Positions 1 through 10,517 of a DNA stretch of 64,000 bases are shown in pieces. How positions within the stretch are numbered: position 1 is the stretch's first letter; each line of letters opens with the position of its first letter. Under the pieces are notes generated by a model. That model did no database searches and was not told the DNA's origin. It was given only the letters and a program-made list of their open reading frames with translations. This stretch comes from Grammothele lineata (Eukaryota; Basidiomycota; Agaricomycetes; Polyporales; Polyporaceae): NCBI GenBank assembly GCA_002150815.3, contig NDFF03000015.1, positions 1 through 64,000 of the forward strand, written 5' to 3'. Position numbers and translations under genes: made by a program.

Positions 1-534
1 GTCGCGTTCTACTTGAAACCGAGTGGTCCGCGCAGACATACTTATCATTTGACGCTTATCTCGTCCTGCTCACGGCGCATCGACTCAATACTCCGCATCA
101 TACAAATAAACCTTCGCTCTTGTGACGTATGATATTTTAATCTTAGTATTTGAAAAGCTCTGCATCCATAAAATAGGTTTCGCGGCCATGAGCCTCTTCA
201 TGATGTCTATAGACCAGCTCTCGTAGCCAACTTGCCACAAGGGGACTACACATGCTCTATACATCATCCCTGCCATATGCGCTCTTCTTTCCCACCTTGT
301 CAGTACTTACTGAGGAGTGCTGCAGAGCGCCCCAGAGCGATTTTGGGGGTTGGGCGAAGAAAAATCGCGATTTTTGAGGCCTGACCAGAATTCGGACCGG
401 CGGTGGCCTACTGCTTGAAGTCTGCCCAGAATTCGGACCAAAATGCGGTCCGGACCCCTCTATACGATTCGGACCAAAAAGGGGCCCGAAGGGCCCCGAA
501 AAATCAGGCATATAACCGTATTATCCGGGGTCCT
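1..534 (-). mobile_element. DNA transposon copy, truncated by window start
   Basis: This stretch is the reverse complement of 22717-23250: paired positions sum to 23251 with no indel, and the two short open frames in it (63 and 84 codons) recur identically in the other copy. The terminus at 534 reads ATTATCCGGGGTCCT, the same end seen at 23889, and similarity stops exactly there (base 535 differs). Subterminal GGTCCGAAT-type motifs are present. The rest of this copy lies to the left of the window. I see no transposase, so it is probably non-autonomous. The 8 bases after it, 535-542, matter for the inversion described in the findings. Confidence 0.85.
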
Positions 535-542
535 CGAGGGCC
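535..542 (+). repeat. Half of an 8-base target-site duplication
   Basis: CGAGGGCC sits directly against the transposon end at 534. It is the exact reverse complement of the 8 bases next to the other element copy at 23890-23897. A normal insertion has the same 8 bases on both sides of one copy; here they flank opposite ends of two different copies. Confidence 0.75.
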
Positions 543-1024
543 CTACGAAGAGCTTCAGCTCTGCCGACAGCTTCGTAATTGGCAAGTACGACGCGCGCAT
601 GCGCAAACGGCGAGCGGCTCCGTGCCGGGTGCCCTCCGTCCACACACCCTCTGCCCCTGCCCCGAAGCCATCCACTTCACAAATATTTTCATCCCGCCGC
701 ACTCCCTGCCGCCCTCGCTGTTCGTCGCCACTCGCGCCGGTGCAGCGCGACCTCCCCGAGCGCCCTTCGCTGCCCAAAACAAAGAAGCGCGAGCCAGACC
801 TGTACCGCACCGCAATCGAGGCGCGAATGCGTATGTCACCTGTCGGCCGCAACATTTTGCAGATGGGACCGCGCGTGGCGATGTCTATGTCCGTCATAAC
901 GGCGACGGAAGCCCTCGAATGCCTGGTAGCTGCGCACAGCGATGTGGAGTCGTCCGACGCGGGGCTAGGCGCCTCGTGGGTGGACGTGGGCCAGGAGGAT
1001 TGGGAAATGGTGGAATCGACGTGA
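535..1024 (+). pseudogene. 3' half of a gene split by a transposon and inversion
   Basis: From 543 to the TGA at 1022-1024 an open frame codes 160 residues of a basic, Ser/Pro-rich protein. It ends in a segment rich in Met and Arg followed by an acidic tail (SWVDVGQEDWEMVEST). The frame has no start of its own here: upstream it runs into the transposon. Its missing first 42 codons are on the minus strand at 24016-23890. Joining the two through the shared CGAGGGCC gives a continuous 202-codon frame that crosses the join as Gly-Arg-Glu-Gly-Pro-Thr-Lys. I do not recognise the family. A fusion transcript with the transposon is possible but the native promoter is 23 kb away. Confidence 0.7.
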
Positions 1025-2049
1025 CGTCGCACACCAATGGTGCGCAGTCATGCATGGACCTTTCTCCGGGGAACGAGTGTGGGGCTCGTATGACACCGAT
1101 ACTGGGTATTCGGCCAATTGGGTGGCAAAGAGATGGCACCTTGGGCTGGTATGACCTCGAATGATACATCTTCGCGTCTCTTCTTTAGGTTTCATTAAAC
1201 CGATCATTGTTTTCGTTATAATTGGACTCGTGGAGGCATACATGGACTTTGTATAATACGCTCTCCTGAGGTCCTACGTTGTATCAGGCTGTACTCTCTC
1301 ATGTATCCATCATATATCACCGATACATCATCCCATTCATTGTGTCTAATACACTCACTTCGACTGTATGCACTATTTTGGGGGTGCTTACTCTACTACC
1401 ATGGACAGCCTGAGGCCGAGTCCGCTCCTCCAACCTCGTTTGCAGTGATACGGCTCGGCACACGCTTGACAGCAGCTGACGGGCTGCGCGGCGAACGGCG
1501 TTTGGTTGGCATCACGTGAAGAGTTCAACGACGTTTGCAGCGTAAGCGCGTGGAAGAGGCTCTTACTCCTGGCCACTGAGCACGCGAACATCTCGAGGTG
1601 AAAACTTTCGAGTTCTGCTCGCCCCATACGAGATGGTCGAGTCCATGCCGTCTTGAAACCTTGCTGACTGCTCAGGCGCTATGCAGTCCGCGCATAGATT
1701 GGTCGAAGCTTGTGGACCGACAGTTGCTATGTACACTCCGCTGACATGTAGCCTCAGAAATCATATTATGCGGCTTATAGACCAACTCCAGTTTTCCCGA
1801 AGACAGGAAGTGAGGGCTGACCTTTGCTCAGGTGCAGGTTCGACGGATGCTAGACAACGATGGGCGCCGCCTCCTCGATGGCGTCCTGGGCGACGGTACA
1901 GCCGCTCGATCTCCACAGCATTCGATGGAAAACGAAACAAACTCAAGCAAGCCTACAAAATCTCGGTGTCCGAAGCACTCGAACGTCCTTTCAATTACCT
2001 ACAAGCCACCCGCCGTCCCCTATTCCTCGCCGCCTAAAGACGACCTGCC
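1025..2049. other. No gene recognised
   Basis: Downstream of the split gene and upstream of the thaumatin-like gene. Short open frames occur (for example 1681-2037 on the plus strand), but none shows a family motif or fits splicing to a neighbour. The end near 2049 presumably holds the promoter of the next gene. Confidence 0.5.
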
Positions 2050-3370
2050 ATGGTGCCGTTGACTAAAGAAATCGTTATTCTCGCTTCGGCGCTCGCTGTC
2101 GTCGCGAGGACATTCACCATTTATAACCAATGCCCTTATGTCGTGTGGTGAGCGTTTTAGTGGTCCACTTTCATACAGATCTCCATCTAACAGAAATTCA
2201 GGCCAGCCGTAAGGATTTTACCGTATTTCCTCCGCCCCGCTCCGTCACCCCAATTCCTCACGCAGATATTCACCGACCTCACAGTGGGAACAGTAACCCC
2301 TGACCAGCCCACAGGGTATATATTTCTTTGCTTCATGCTATACCTCTGGATACCGTGTCTGGTCCTAACGTAGCTGATATAGATGGGAGCAACATGCTTT
2401 TCAAACCGTCTCTTTCACCGTGCCCAATAACTGGCATTCGGGCCGTTTGTGGGTTGGTGACACAATTTGAATAGTAAGAAGCACGTGCGGAACTGATGAT
2501 CTATCATTATAGTTCCGACGCAACTGCGACTTTAGTAGTGGCACACCGGGGCCAAACTCGTGCCTCACTGGTGGGTGTAACGGTGGGCTTGAATGCTCAT
2601 CAGTGGGCGGGACGGTACGTTGATGGGTTAAGCGCGATTCCCTGAAGCGTAAGTCGCTGATTATCGCGCATTGAGGGAGTCCCACCTGCAACTGTGGCAG
2701 AGTTCAGCCTCAATGGAGCAAACGCGAATGATGCCTACGATGGTCAGCGAGGCTGCCTTGAAGACCCGGGGCATACTGATGATAATACAACTCCTAGTAT
2801 CTCTTGTTGACGGTTTCAACGTACCTATCAGAATTACGCCCAGCGACACAAGGTGTCCGGTCGTAGACTGCCCTGTAGATCTCGCTCCTGATTGTAAGTC
2901 TTCATCGGCGTATGCAGGGCCGCGTTAGAATCTTCCCATTGAATGGTGTTCACAGGTCCTTCCCAGCTGAAAGGCCCATCTGACCCGGGCTCCGGTCTCC
3001 CTATCGGATGCATCAGCGCGTGCAAATCTGAACATTTTGGGGATCCCAGTGAGTTGTACAGTTCTCAACATGTTATTCGATCATGCTTGTTAATATGATA
3101 GTATCGTGCAAGACAACAGTTCTAGTTGCTGCACCGGCTCGTTCAATACACCTACTACTTGTCCGCCTTCCGGAGTACAATTCTACTCCTATTTCAGTAT
3201 GTGCATCATGGGATGTCTCGGCCGGAACTCATTTGATGTCTGTTTATTCTTCCTGCTTCACAGAGACCCAATGTCCGAACGCATACGCGTACGCGTACGA
3301 CGATGGCACTTCGTTGAAAAGTTGCGCTTCCAGCTTTAATGCCGACTATCTGATAACCACTTGTCCTTGA
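2050..3370 (+). CDS. Thaumatin-like secreted protein
   Basis: A cysteine-rich secreted protein of the thaumatin / PR-5 family (glycoside hydrolase 64-like fold); fungal members are extracellular and some bind or cut beta-1,3-glucan. The start at 2050 gives a hydrophobic signal peptide, followed by FTIYNQCPYVVW. Family blocks follow in order: WPA-IFTDL, FTVPNNWHSGRLW, NCDF...PGPNSC...GGCNGGLEC, GVPPATVAEF, DVSLVDGFNVPIRI, CPVVDCPVDLAPDC, PIGCISACKS, CCTGSFNTPTTCPPSG, CPNAYAYAYDD, and the C-terminal NADYLITTCP before TGA at 3368-3370. At least eight short introns are needed. Exon 1 is 2050-2147, exon 2 is only 7 bases (2202-2208), exon 3 is 2266-2315 and exon 4 begins at 2383. All expected cysteine blocks are present, so it should be functional. 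Confidence 0.85.
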
Positions 3371-3873
3371 ACATCGTAAGTCTCGACCGTGGCCTGCCCC
3401 TGCCTTCTCTAGCTCGTTCGTGCACTCATTGAACCTATCAGTACCATCACCTTGAGCCTTGGCCTACGTAGACTCGAAGTTTTTTGTTCTGCTTGCCTCC
3501 TATCGGCTTGTTGCGTTGCGTGCAGATGACCGCGGGGTGCATGCGGCTGGCATACTTCTAGCACTGATCACAAGTATCTCGAGTTGCGCCATCAACTCAT
3601 CAGAGAACCGAGTCCTGCCGCTAGGACGCGCTCTTACTTCCTTTGGATTTTCTTCGTCCACGGGCACAACGAGCTCCTCGATCACTGACTGCGTGCCTGG
3701 CACGAATCGGCGCAAACCACGCGCATCATTCTGGATGGGGCCGCGGGCCGGCTCTGCCACCTCGTGCCACTTCGGCTGGCCACAACGGCTCGTAGTGGCG
3801 GTGATGGCATGGGCCTTTCGTTTCATCCGTCGACCGTCGTCTACGCCCAGCCGGCGACAGTGCTCAATGTTAC

Positions 3874-4170
3874 TTACGAGCAGAACGTGATTGTGTAATC
3901 AGAGTAGAGGTCTAGATCAGCGGGGTGATTAGGTGCATTATCGGTCAAGAGTGAACGTACTGAAGAAATCGTAGTACTGTACGGTGGGCATGTCGCGGGG
4001 ACGTTATGCGAGCCGGTACAGCAGTTCGGGTCGTTTGCTGGTGACTTGGTATCATACTCTGCCAGTCTGGAGAGTAGACGATGTATGTATGTGCTACTAC
4101 TGGTCCCACGGTTGGGCAAAAAGAAATTATTGGCGCCTGATGTCTGATTAGTCGTGCCGCACTGCGCCAC
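3874..4170 (-). pseudogene. Thaumatin-like C-terminal remnant
   Basis: On the minus strand, convergent with the intact thaumatin-like gene, there is a stretch matching only the family's last third: NDPNCCTGSHNVPATCPP (about 4030-3975), then a probable 47-base intron, then LYSDYTITFCS and TAA at 3874-3876. Between the two blocks the usual CPN.Y.YAYDE segment is missing. I could not find the central CPVDL block or the CNGG block upstream to 5640. It is probably a decayed second copy rather than a working gene; a gene with very diverged 5' exons cannot be excluded. Confidence 0.5.
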
Positions 4171-7100
4171 GACGGCCCCGCAAGCGCCTATGCTTCGGCA
4201 GTTGCCTCTCGGCTGTCCGGCTTCACATCACGCCGCGGCCCCCTGCTCGACTTGAACCCGGTTCATGAACATCTGCATAAGCAGCTTTATATCCGCTGCC
4301 AAACAGGATGTATAGCATCTACCCGGTGCACACCGGGAATTTCTGACAACGTCGTTTCTCCGGAGCTACCATCGGCTACTAGAGGATATAAGCATATTGT
4401 GAGTTCTGATGCTGAGTATGCAACGCTCATGACCTTAACGCATCATGGCATTAGCTTCATTGTCGACCTATCCCCTCTAGCCTGATGTTCCTTTCGGAAT
4501 TATCCATTACCACGTGCACCTTTTGGACGATGATGAGGCTCAGCAGCGAGGCCTTCCGAGTCCAGGCTGTCGCGTGCCCGTTTGCCCATTCCCTAACTAC
4601 GTGGCTTGAATGCCAGTTAGTACAGAGGAGCCGAAGAACAAGTCGCGTCTTAAAGGTCGCGTACTACAACGTTGATCGGCTCCTCCAAAACACTTCCTCT
4701 TACAGCCAAGTCCTTCAAGGGCATAATGGGCTGCAGATAATTGCCGAAAGCTTACTACATTCGGTTACGAGACGTACAGGTCTATCCCCAGAAGAGACGC
4801 ACCCGAATGCACAGTCGACCGGTGTCTGTCTCTCAGAGGCTACTTGGACAAGGAACATGTCCTTCACCTTTCAAAAAGGCTAGCGCGAAAGTGCGGTCCG
4901 ATCCGCAGTCCGGAGCCTCCTGATCATCGCGAGCTTAGAGTGTGCCATCAGCCACCTCTTCCCCCCAAGAAATCCGATTTCGGAAGTCGATCGTGTCTCG
5001 TCTTCAATCATCTATCTGGCGTCCCGGGTCTCGCACCATCCGATCGAAGCCCTCCTGCCAGGTCCGAGTGCGTCCGCTGCTTCGGACGTTCGACGCGTTA
5101 TCCGTCTGCTGGATTATTCCTCCGCACCCCAGAAATGCACTGTATTCGAAGAAGTCGCTGTGCCGCTGTGATAGCGTCACCAGATGGCCTCCGGAAGGGC
5201 CGCTTGACGTTTACACCCGCTTCAGCTTCCTGGCCTGATAGATTGGGTGGGAGGACGTCCAGGACGGCCTTCTTGGGTACTTGAACCCTTTGATACCATT
5301 CGATCGGTAAGGAACATGTACCATCGTATTCTGCTGCGAAGGTCAGATCTCCTCACGCTTCCTTGAAGGCCGGACGGAGAGTGAAGGAAATGCTCTAAAC
5401 GACTATTAAGAACCCATGCGAGAGCTTCGAAGAACCCGCCAGTCCATTCGTGGCAGCTGGAAGACAGGCCATGAGGATGACCACACCCAGGACGTGGCGT
5501 CACGAGAGGAGGGTAGCAGGCGGGCCAATACTCCCGACGGGTTCCCCGCATAGGGGAAGTCGTGATAGCCAACACTATGTTGAAGGTACGTCCTAGGCTT
5601 CTGCTCGCTCCGTTGACTATAGCTGTAGGCTCCCACACAGTGGCATGCCACGACCGGGCGTACCTAAGATGGCGAACGAGCGATACGCCGATCGAATACT
5701 CGACGAATGGTAGCCATCGGCGCTCGAAAATTTCTGGGATGGCACGACACGTCGTAGAGAGTACTCACAGCCTTCCTCCCACATGGCTCGTCGTCGTTTT
5801 GTTTTCAGTTCACTAGCGGCGTAGTTCCTTTATGGCGTTGCTTCCAGATCAGCACGTCAATCCTGTCTCTTTGCGTGTAGTTGCGTGCAGTTCTGCAAAC
5901 GGATGCCCCCGCGGTGGTTCGAAATTTCGTGCGGCGCCAGAGTCACGGTAGACGCCTGATGGCTGGGCACTGGTACGTCCTCTTCGGCTACGATTGCATC
6001 TCGACCCACATAAATGATGCCTCATGGACAGTGAGTACCTTCGACATGTACTCTTCGTTGCAAATCGCGGTATATTACGACGTAAGCCATCTCGCACTCT
6101 ATTCGCTCGTAATGCACCCGCACACCTAGCACCTGCCAATCATGAAGCATCGGCGTTCAGTACGAACTTCTAGCTGCGGACAGACCGATCCCTCCTCACA
6201 AGGACGCTGTAGGCTCGTCGCTGTTCTCCAGACAGCCGGACGTCCTGACCACAGATTGTGGTGATTTAAAGCTGGCTACACAGCAGGCGGTAGTTGCGCG
6301 CGTTTCTGCGATATACTGTCCAACAGCGGAGGCCGGCAGACCGCCTCCTCCTAATGCTCAGGCTTGCGTCCCACAGGGTGGCTATAGTTGGGCGACTCGT
6401 TCTCATCTCCGTCCCGCAATTCCGTCTGTCAACCTGCCTGGGTTCGAGCCGCCCCAAGACCCCGAGGGCTGACGCCCCATCTTTCTTCTGCGCGCTCTGC
6501 AAGACCCCACCGGTGGCAGGCGTCGGCACCTGTCAACGCGGACGAACTTGAGCTTGTGTGGTGGGGCAGCTGTACTCTGCGCCTCGCCCCAGCGCCACAC
6601 GGCGCTCATGCGCCACGAAGGCTGCCCTTCAAGTTCGTACGTACCTCTGAACTCTAAGTCCATAGAGATCGAGGCCCAAAAGATACCATCCCGCGATCCC
6701 GACGCCACTCCCGAGGAAAGCGTGGGACCGCGATCTCCGTGCCAATTGGACGCCGCGTGCATGTCCGATTCCACGCGCGCTGAGGCGGCTACCGCCGGTC
6801 GTCCTGGTCCAAAATACCGTCCCCGGTACGTCGTCGATTCGGCGGTTATAGGCGCATTCTGGGGCCCGCAATTACATCAGTGCAGAAGCGGGAGAAGACG
6901 TCATGGCCCTGGCGCGAAGGACCAGGAATCCCAGGGCTGCGAAAAACGCCCAGGCAGCAGGCACGTCCTTGCCGACGTCAAGTTAAACGCAGCGGGCGAT
7001 AACCGACGATGATCTTGGCAGCGGTCCTGCATCATGCTCTGGCCTGCATACGACCGCGCTGCCTTGTCAAAGGAGGCCGAAAGTCCGGACTACGGCTGGC

Positions 7101-7411
7101 CGATAGAGCAAGCGAGATGGCCGCATGTCGAGTACAATCGCTTCCAATCCTTGTAGTATTCAATATAGTACAAAGGACACCTTTTGTGGCGTCCGACGAC
7201 ATACAAATATATGGCCCCGGCTGGATATACGTACAACCACGGACCACTGGGCCGGGCGGGCATAGTGCAAACGAAGTTGGTGCTGTGAGCGGTAGGTATG
7301 CAAGAAGAGGTTGCAAGGACGCCATCAAACCATAGCCTGTAAAGTGAGAAAGTCGACAACCCGTCGCGGGAGTTGTCATTTTATAGCGGTCGCCCTCGCG
7401 ACGCGCCGTTT
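4171..7411. other. 3.2 kb without a recognised gene
   Basis: Many short open frames on both strands, none with family motifs or a convincing exon chain. A minus-strand stretch near 5620-5430 (TFNIV ... YWPA ... TGGFFEA) faintly recalls the N-terminus of thaumatin-like proteins and might be the far end of the relic at 3874-4170, but spacing and cysteines do not fit. It is probably decayed or intergenic sequence. Confidence 0.4.
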
Positions 7412-9091
7412 CTATGCCCTGCGGACGATATCCTCGAGGGGTTGTGCCATTTCCTCGGCATTCCCGATCCACCGGATGATCCCGTCTTTGGGAGTGATGA
7501 TGAAGGCTACAGCGCGAGAAGAACCCGCGAGAAAGGAGGTAACAGGATATCAGTACAGTGTCTCGGCACGGCAGGGTCCGCGCGGCGAGCAAGAAGAGAG
7601 TTTCATTAAGCTCGCGAACGCGGTGCGTGAACGTACTCACCGAGCGGAATGGACAGGTTTTGTGCGGGTAGGAAGATCGCTGTGATAGACAGCGCGAGAT
7701 GCGAGGGTGCGGACGGCACGAAGGAGCGGAAAGGAGCGCGCAAGGGCGTTAGTCATCCGTTGCGTGTGGCCTGACCGCCGTTCGGACTCTGGCAGCTGAC
7801 CCCGGGCCCGCCCGCAAGAGAGACGCGTGCGGAGGACTGCGGGCACGAGGCGCGGGGAAGCTGCCAGGGCCAGGGGGCAATCTAGCGGGACACCACGTAC
7901 CATTGACCGCGACACGGTGGGTATCGATGTATATCGGAAATTCCATATCGTTGCGAGCCGCCACGAAGCCCTTGACGAAGTTGACGTCGATGGCGCCGTT
8001 CGTGAAGATCGTTTCCGAGTTAAACGTGATCACTTTAATCTCCGGTCGCGTCTGGACTATCCTGGTGAGCTCCTCGAAGACAACGATGCATGGCTGAGTG
8101 GCCGATAATCCGGATATGCGACGCGATGGAAAACGGTGGGGAAAGCCGAGGTCGTTAGTCGAAGGTAATTAAGCCGTGTATGTCCCATATCGCACGCACT
8201 CTACACCACCTGCGCGCAGGGAGATCTCGGAGTCAATAATCGTCAGATTGCGCATCGGACCTCCATCGCGCCCGCCCGCACGGAACAGCACGCGAGGCCG
8301 AAAGTGCACACATCGTTCCCCTATGGAACGCCGGTGCACTGTGACCGCGCGAACGCAACGCAATATGATGATAAGGCGCGCGAGTCACCGCGGGTGCCAA
8401 CGGCGCGGCGCTCGATGACGCGAGCTGCGAGGTACCGCTCGTTCCCGGCCGCGGTGCATTTCGGCCATTTCCAGCGCTGTGCGTCATGCCTGCTGGCCCC
8501 GCGTCCTCGAGTGGGGACGTGCGCGGTGGAGCGGTGGAAAGGGGTGATCGACTTACGATGCCCAGAATTCGATGATGAGCACTTTGGCGTCGCGCCAGCC
8601 GTCCATGGAGCCCTGGACGTGCTCGAACGAGCCGCTGTCGAGCCAGCGGAGGTCTACCCTTTTGCCCAACGAGGGGCTCTTCCATCCAGGGCGTAGGAAC
8701 GGCGGCGGGCCTTTCTTGAACTGGGCTTCGAGCGCGTCCCATGACGGCAGATTCGACCGCGCCCAGAAGCGTTGTATAGCGGCCGGATCGTGCGTTGCTT
8801 TGAACCGAGCTGAGTCGCGGACGTCGTTAGAAATCAGTGGCCGCAACAGTGGGCCCGAATGATCGGAGGGCAGAGGGACATATGCCGCTCACCGACAGCG
8901 GCGTTCCAGCGTGCTGACGGAGGAAGATGGCAAGTCAGTGAATATCCATCATGGCTGCACCGGGACGAGCGACTATACTCACGTTGGTCCCACTTGTCTT
9001 CGTACAGTTGTTCGAAGACGGACCATATATTCGTCCGGAAATCTGTCTTCACAGCGAGCTCTCGGGGAGACTCGGGGCGAGCGACAGCCAT
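7412..9091 (-). CDS. Thioredoxin-fold protein (TlpA-like), 239 residues
   Basis: Seven exons restore one frame: 9091-8983, 8913-8893 (21 bases), 8809-8557, 8209-8200 (10 bases), 8093-7901, 7679-7641 and 7506-7412, stop TAG. The protein is a redox-type thioredoxin-like domain: a helical N-terminus (IWSVFEQLYEDKWDQ), then VDLRWL, VLIIEFWAS, the active site W129-C-R-P-C133, VFEEL, VITFNSE, FPIYIDTHRVAVN, NLSIPL with the cis-proline, and IRWIGNAEEM. No signal peptide or membrane segment is seen, so it is probably cytosolic; the substrate is unknown. The W-C-R triplet sits alone in the 10-base exon, between introns of 347 and 106 bases. Without it the frame breaks and the first active-site cysteine is lost. 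All donors are GT and all acceptors AG, and the phases agree at every junction, which is the main support for the model. Confidence 0.85.
8200..8209 (-). other. 10-base microexon coding the thioredoxin active site
   Basis: The minus strand reads CAG, then G TGG TGT AGA, then GTGCGT. The 10 bases complete a Ser codon left open at 8557 and add Trp-Cys-Arg, after which the next exon supplies Pro-Cys in phase. This gives the canonical WCxxC motif of the family exactly where it is expected. Confidence 0.7.
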
Positions 9092-9780
9092 TTCTGTGGG
9101 ATGTTCGGGTAACGGTTTGCCTAGTCAAGCAGTCGAGAGAGACAAACAGGCAGAGAAACCGCCCACTGAGTGCGGAAGACTTGGGTGTTCCTGGGTCCTC
9201 TCGGAGGTAGATATATATCCCAGAGAGGCGCAGCGGAAGCTGTAGCAGTGTCAAGGATGAGAAGCTGTCAGACGGTTCCGAGAGGGAACGCGCGTGCGGG
9301 CTACGCTCATGAAGACTGCGGGAACGCGGAGATGGTGACGGTCGCGTCGAGGAGAGGATAAGTACTGAAAGCGAGGGAAATGGCCGTAAGGGGGGAAATT
9401 GCAAACCGGGCGATGGGGAGCGGCCTGAAGGCCTCGAGGCTGGGCGGGTGCTAGGCGGATGGTGGGGTATCGGACAAGACGAGAAGAGTCGGCAAGCGCA
9501 CGGCGTTGGCAGCGGCGACCGAGAGGCGACGACGCCGACAAGTGGGGACTGGCCAAGGTTTCATTCTTGCCGTACCGAGAGAGCGTGCGGAGTTCGGGTT
9601 CCCCGATCCATCCTCGATCTGCAGACGCACGACAGACGCACGACATGGCCTCTCACGGCGTCTCATGGCCTCCACGGCCCGGCACTTAATCAATCACTCG
9701 CACTATCAGCTTCGCGGTCGAGATCCCTGCCGCGTGGCCGCCCGCGAAACCACCCCTCCCGTGAGACGCAAAAACACCAT
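9092..9780. other. Promoter side of the thioredoxin-fold gene
   Basis: Upstream of the minus-strand gene that starts at 9091, and next to the tRNA. No further gene is recognised; the region is purine-rich on the plus strand near 9360-9500. Confidence 0.4.
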
Positions 9781-9864
9781 TGGACGTTGTGGGGTTCGAA
9801 CCCACGGCCTCATGCAAATTGCATCAAGTGCAAAGCAGGCGCGCTACCACTGTGCCAAACGCCC
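9781..9864 (-). tRNA. tRNA-Ala (UGC) with a short intron
   Basis: Reading the minus strand from 9864, the acceptor GGGCGTT pairs with AACGTCC before discriminator A. The third pair is G-U, the G3-U70 identity signal of alanine tRNA. The D arm contains AGTGGTAGC. The anticodon stem starts CCTGC with loop TT-TGC-A, and the T arm is GTGGG TTCGAAC CCCAC, which also provides the B box. About 12 extra bases after the base 3' of the anticodon fit a normal nuclear tRNA intron. The 3' strand of the anticodon stem (GCATG) leaves one C-T mismatch, so the gene may be slightly degenerate. Confidence 0.8.
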
Positions 9865-10517
9865 TATACGATACATTGCCAGATAGTAAATTGATCGAGT
9901 CAACTACCAGGTGCCGGTAAGTTTGGATGAGTCGTTGGACTCGCATTGCTTCGCGGCCGTCGCTTCACAGGACTTACGTAGCGTTTTGGTACATACCATT
10001 GGTAAGAAGGAAAGACAGCCGATCGTTTTACGAAACCTCAAGACAGATGCCTGTTCGTAGCTCTGTTTCCATTCCGTCTGCTCGCGAACACCGTCGCCAA
10101 CATTGGCATCAACTCATAGACTGGTTGGTTCCCAGACTTCAGTCAAAATACGACGTACTGACCACGTGTACATGTCACGGCTGCAAGGCCTACAGTTGAA
10201 TTTTAGAACATGTATATGGTGCTACTACGGCACGCCCCGACATCGAGTGTTTGATACGTCAATAATCGTGTGCTCATCTCCACCTTCGTACAGGTCAATG
10301 TAAGAAAAATTAGGGATACGCCAGACCCTCGGTGATCAAGACGGAGCTATGATACACTATATTGTCCAAGATGCAACGTCCACAACAGAGAACACTGCCA
10401 ATACACTCACTCATAGCGGCCGTACTGGAATCGGCATATCGAGACTCCGGAAATTCTGGCATGATCCAAACGGATACCAGCCTCATGCCGATGTGATTTT
10501 CGGCAAAGGTCCGGTTT
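9865..10517. other. No gene recognised
   Basis: Between the tRNA and the 3' end of the DUF1295 gene. Only short open frames without motifs; it probably holds the 3' untranslated region of the minus-strand gene. Confidence 0.4.

Noticed and set aside
85..511. 63- and 84-codon frames repeated identically at 22740-23166
   Set aside because: They are identical only because they lie in the two transposon copies. No motif, and they overlap each other.
3760..3897. Plus-strand frame ending HPSTVVYAQPATVLNVTYEQNVIV, protein-like in appearance
   Set aside because: Its end overlaps the thaumatin relic on the other strand (DYTITFC), which has clear family support. No start or upstream exon was found.
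5430..5620. Minus-strand TFNIV ... YWPA ... TGGFFEA resembling a thaumatin N-terminus
   Set aside because: The spacing is too long, the expected cysteines are absent, and no central exons link it to the relic at 3874-4170.
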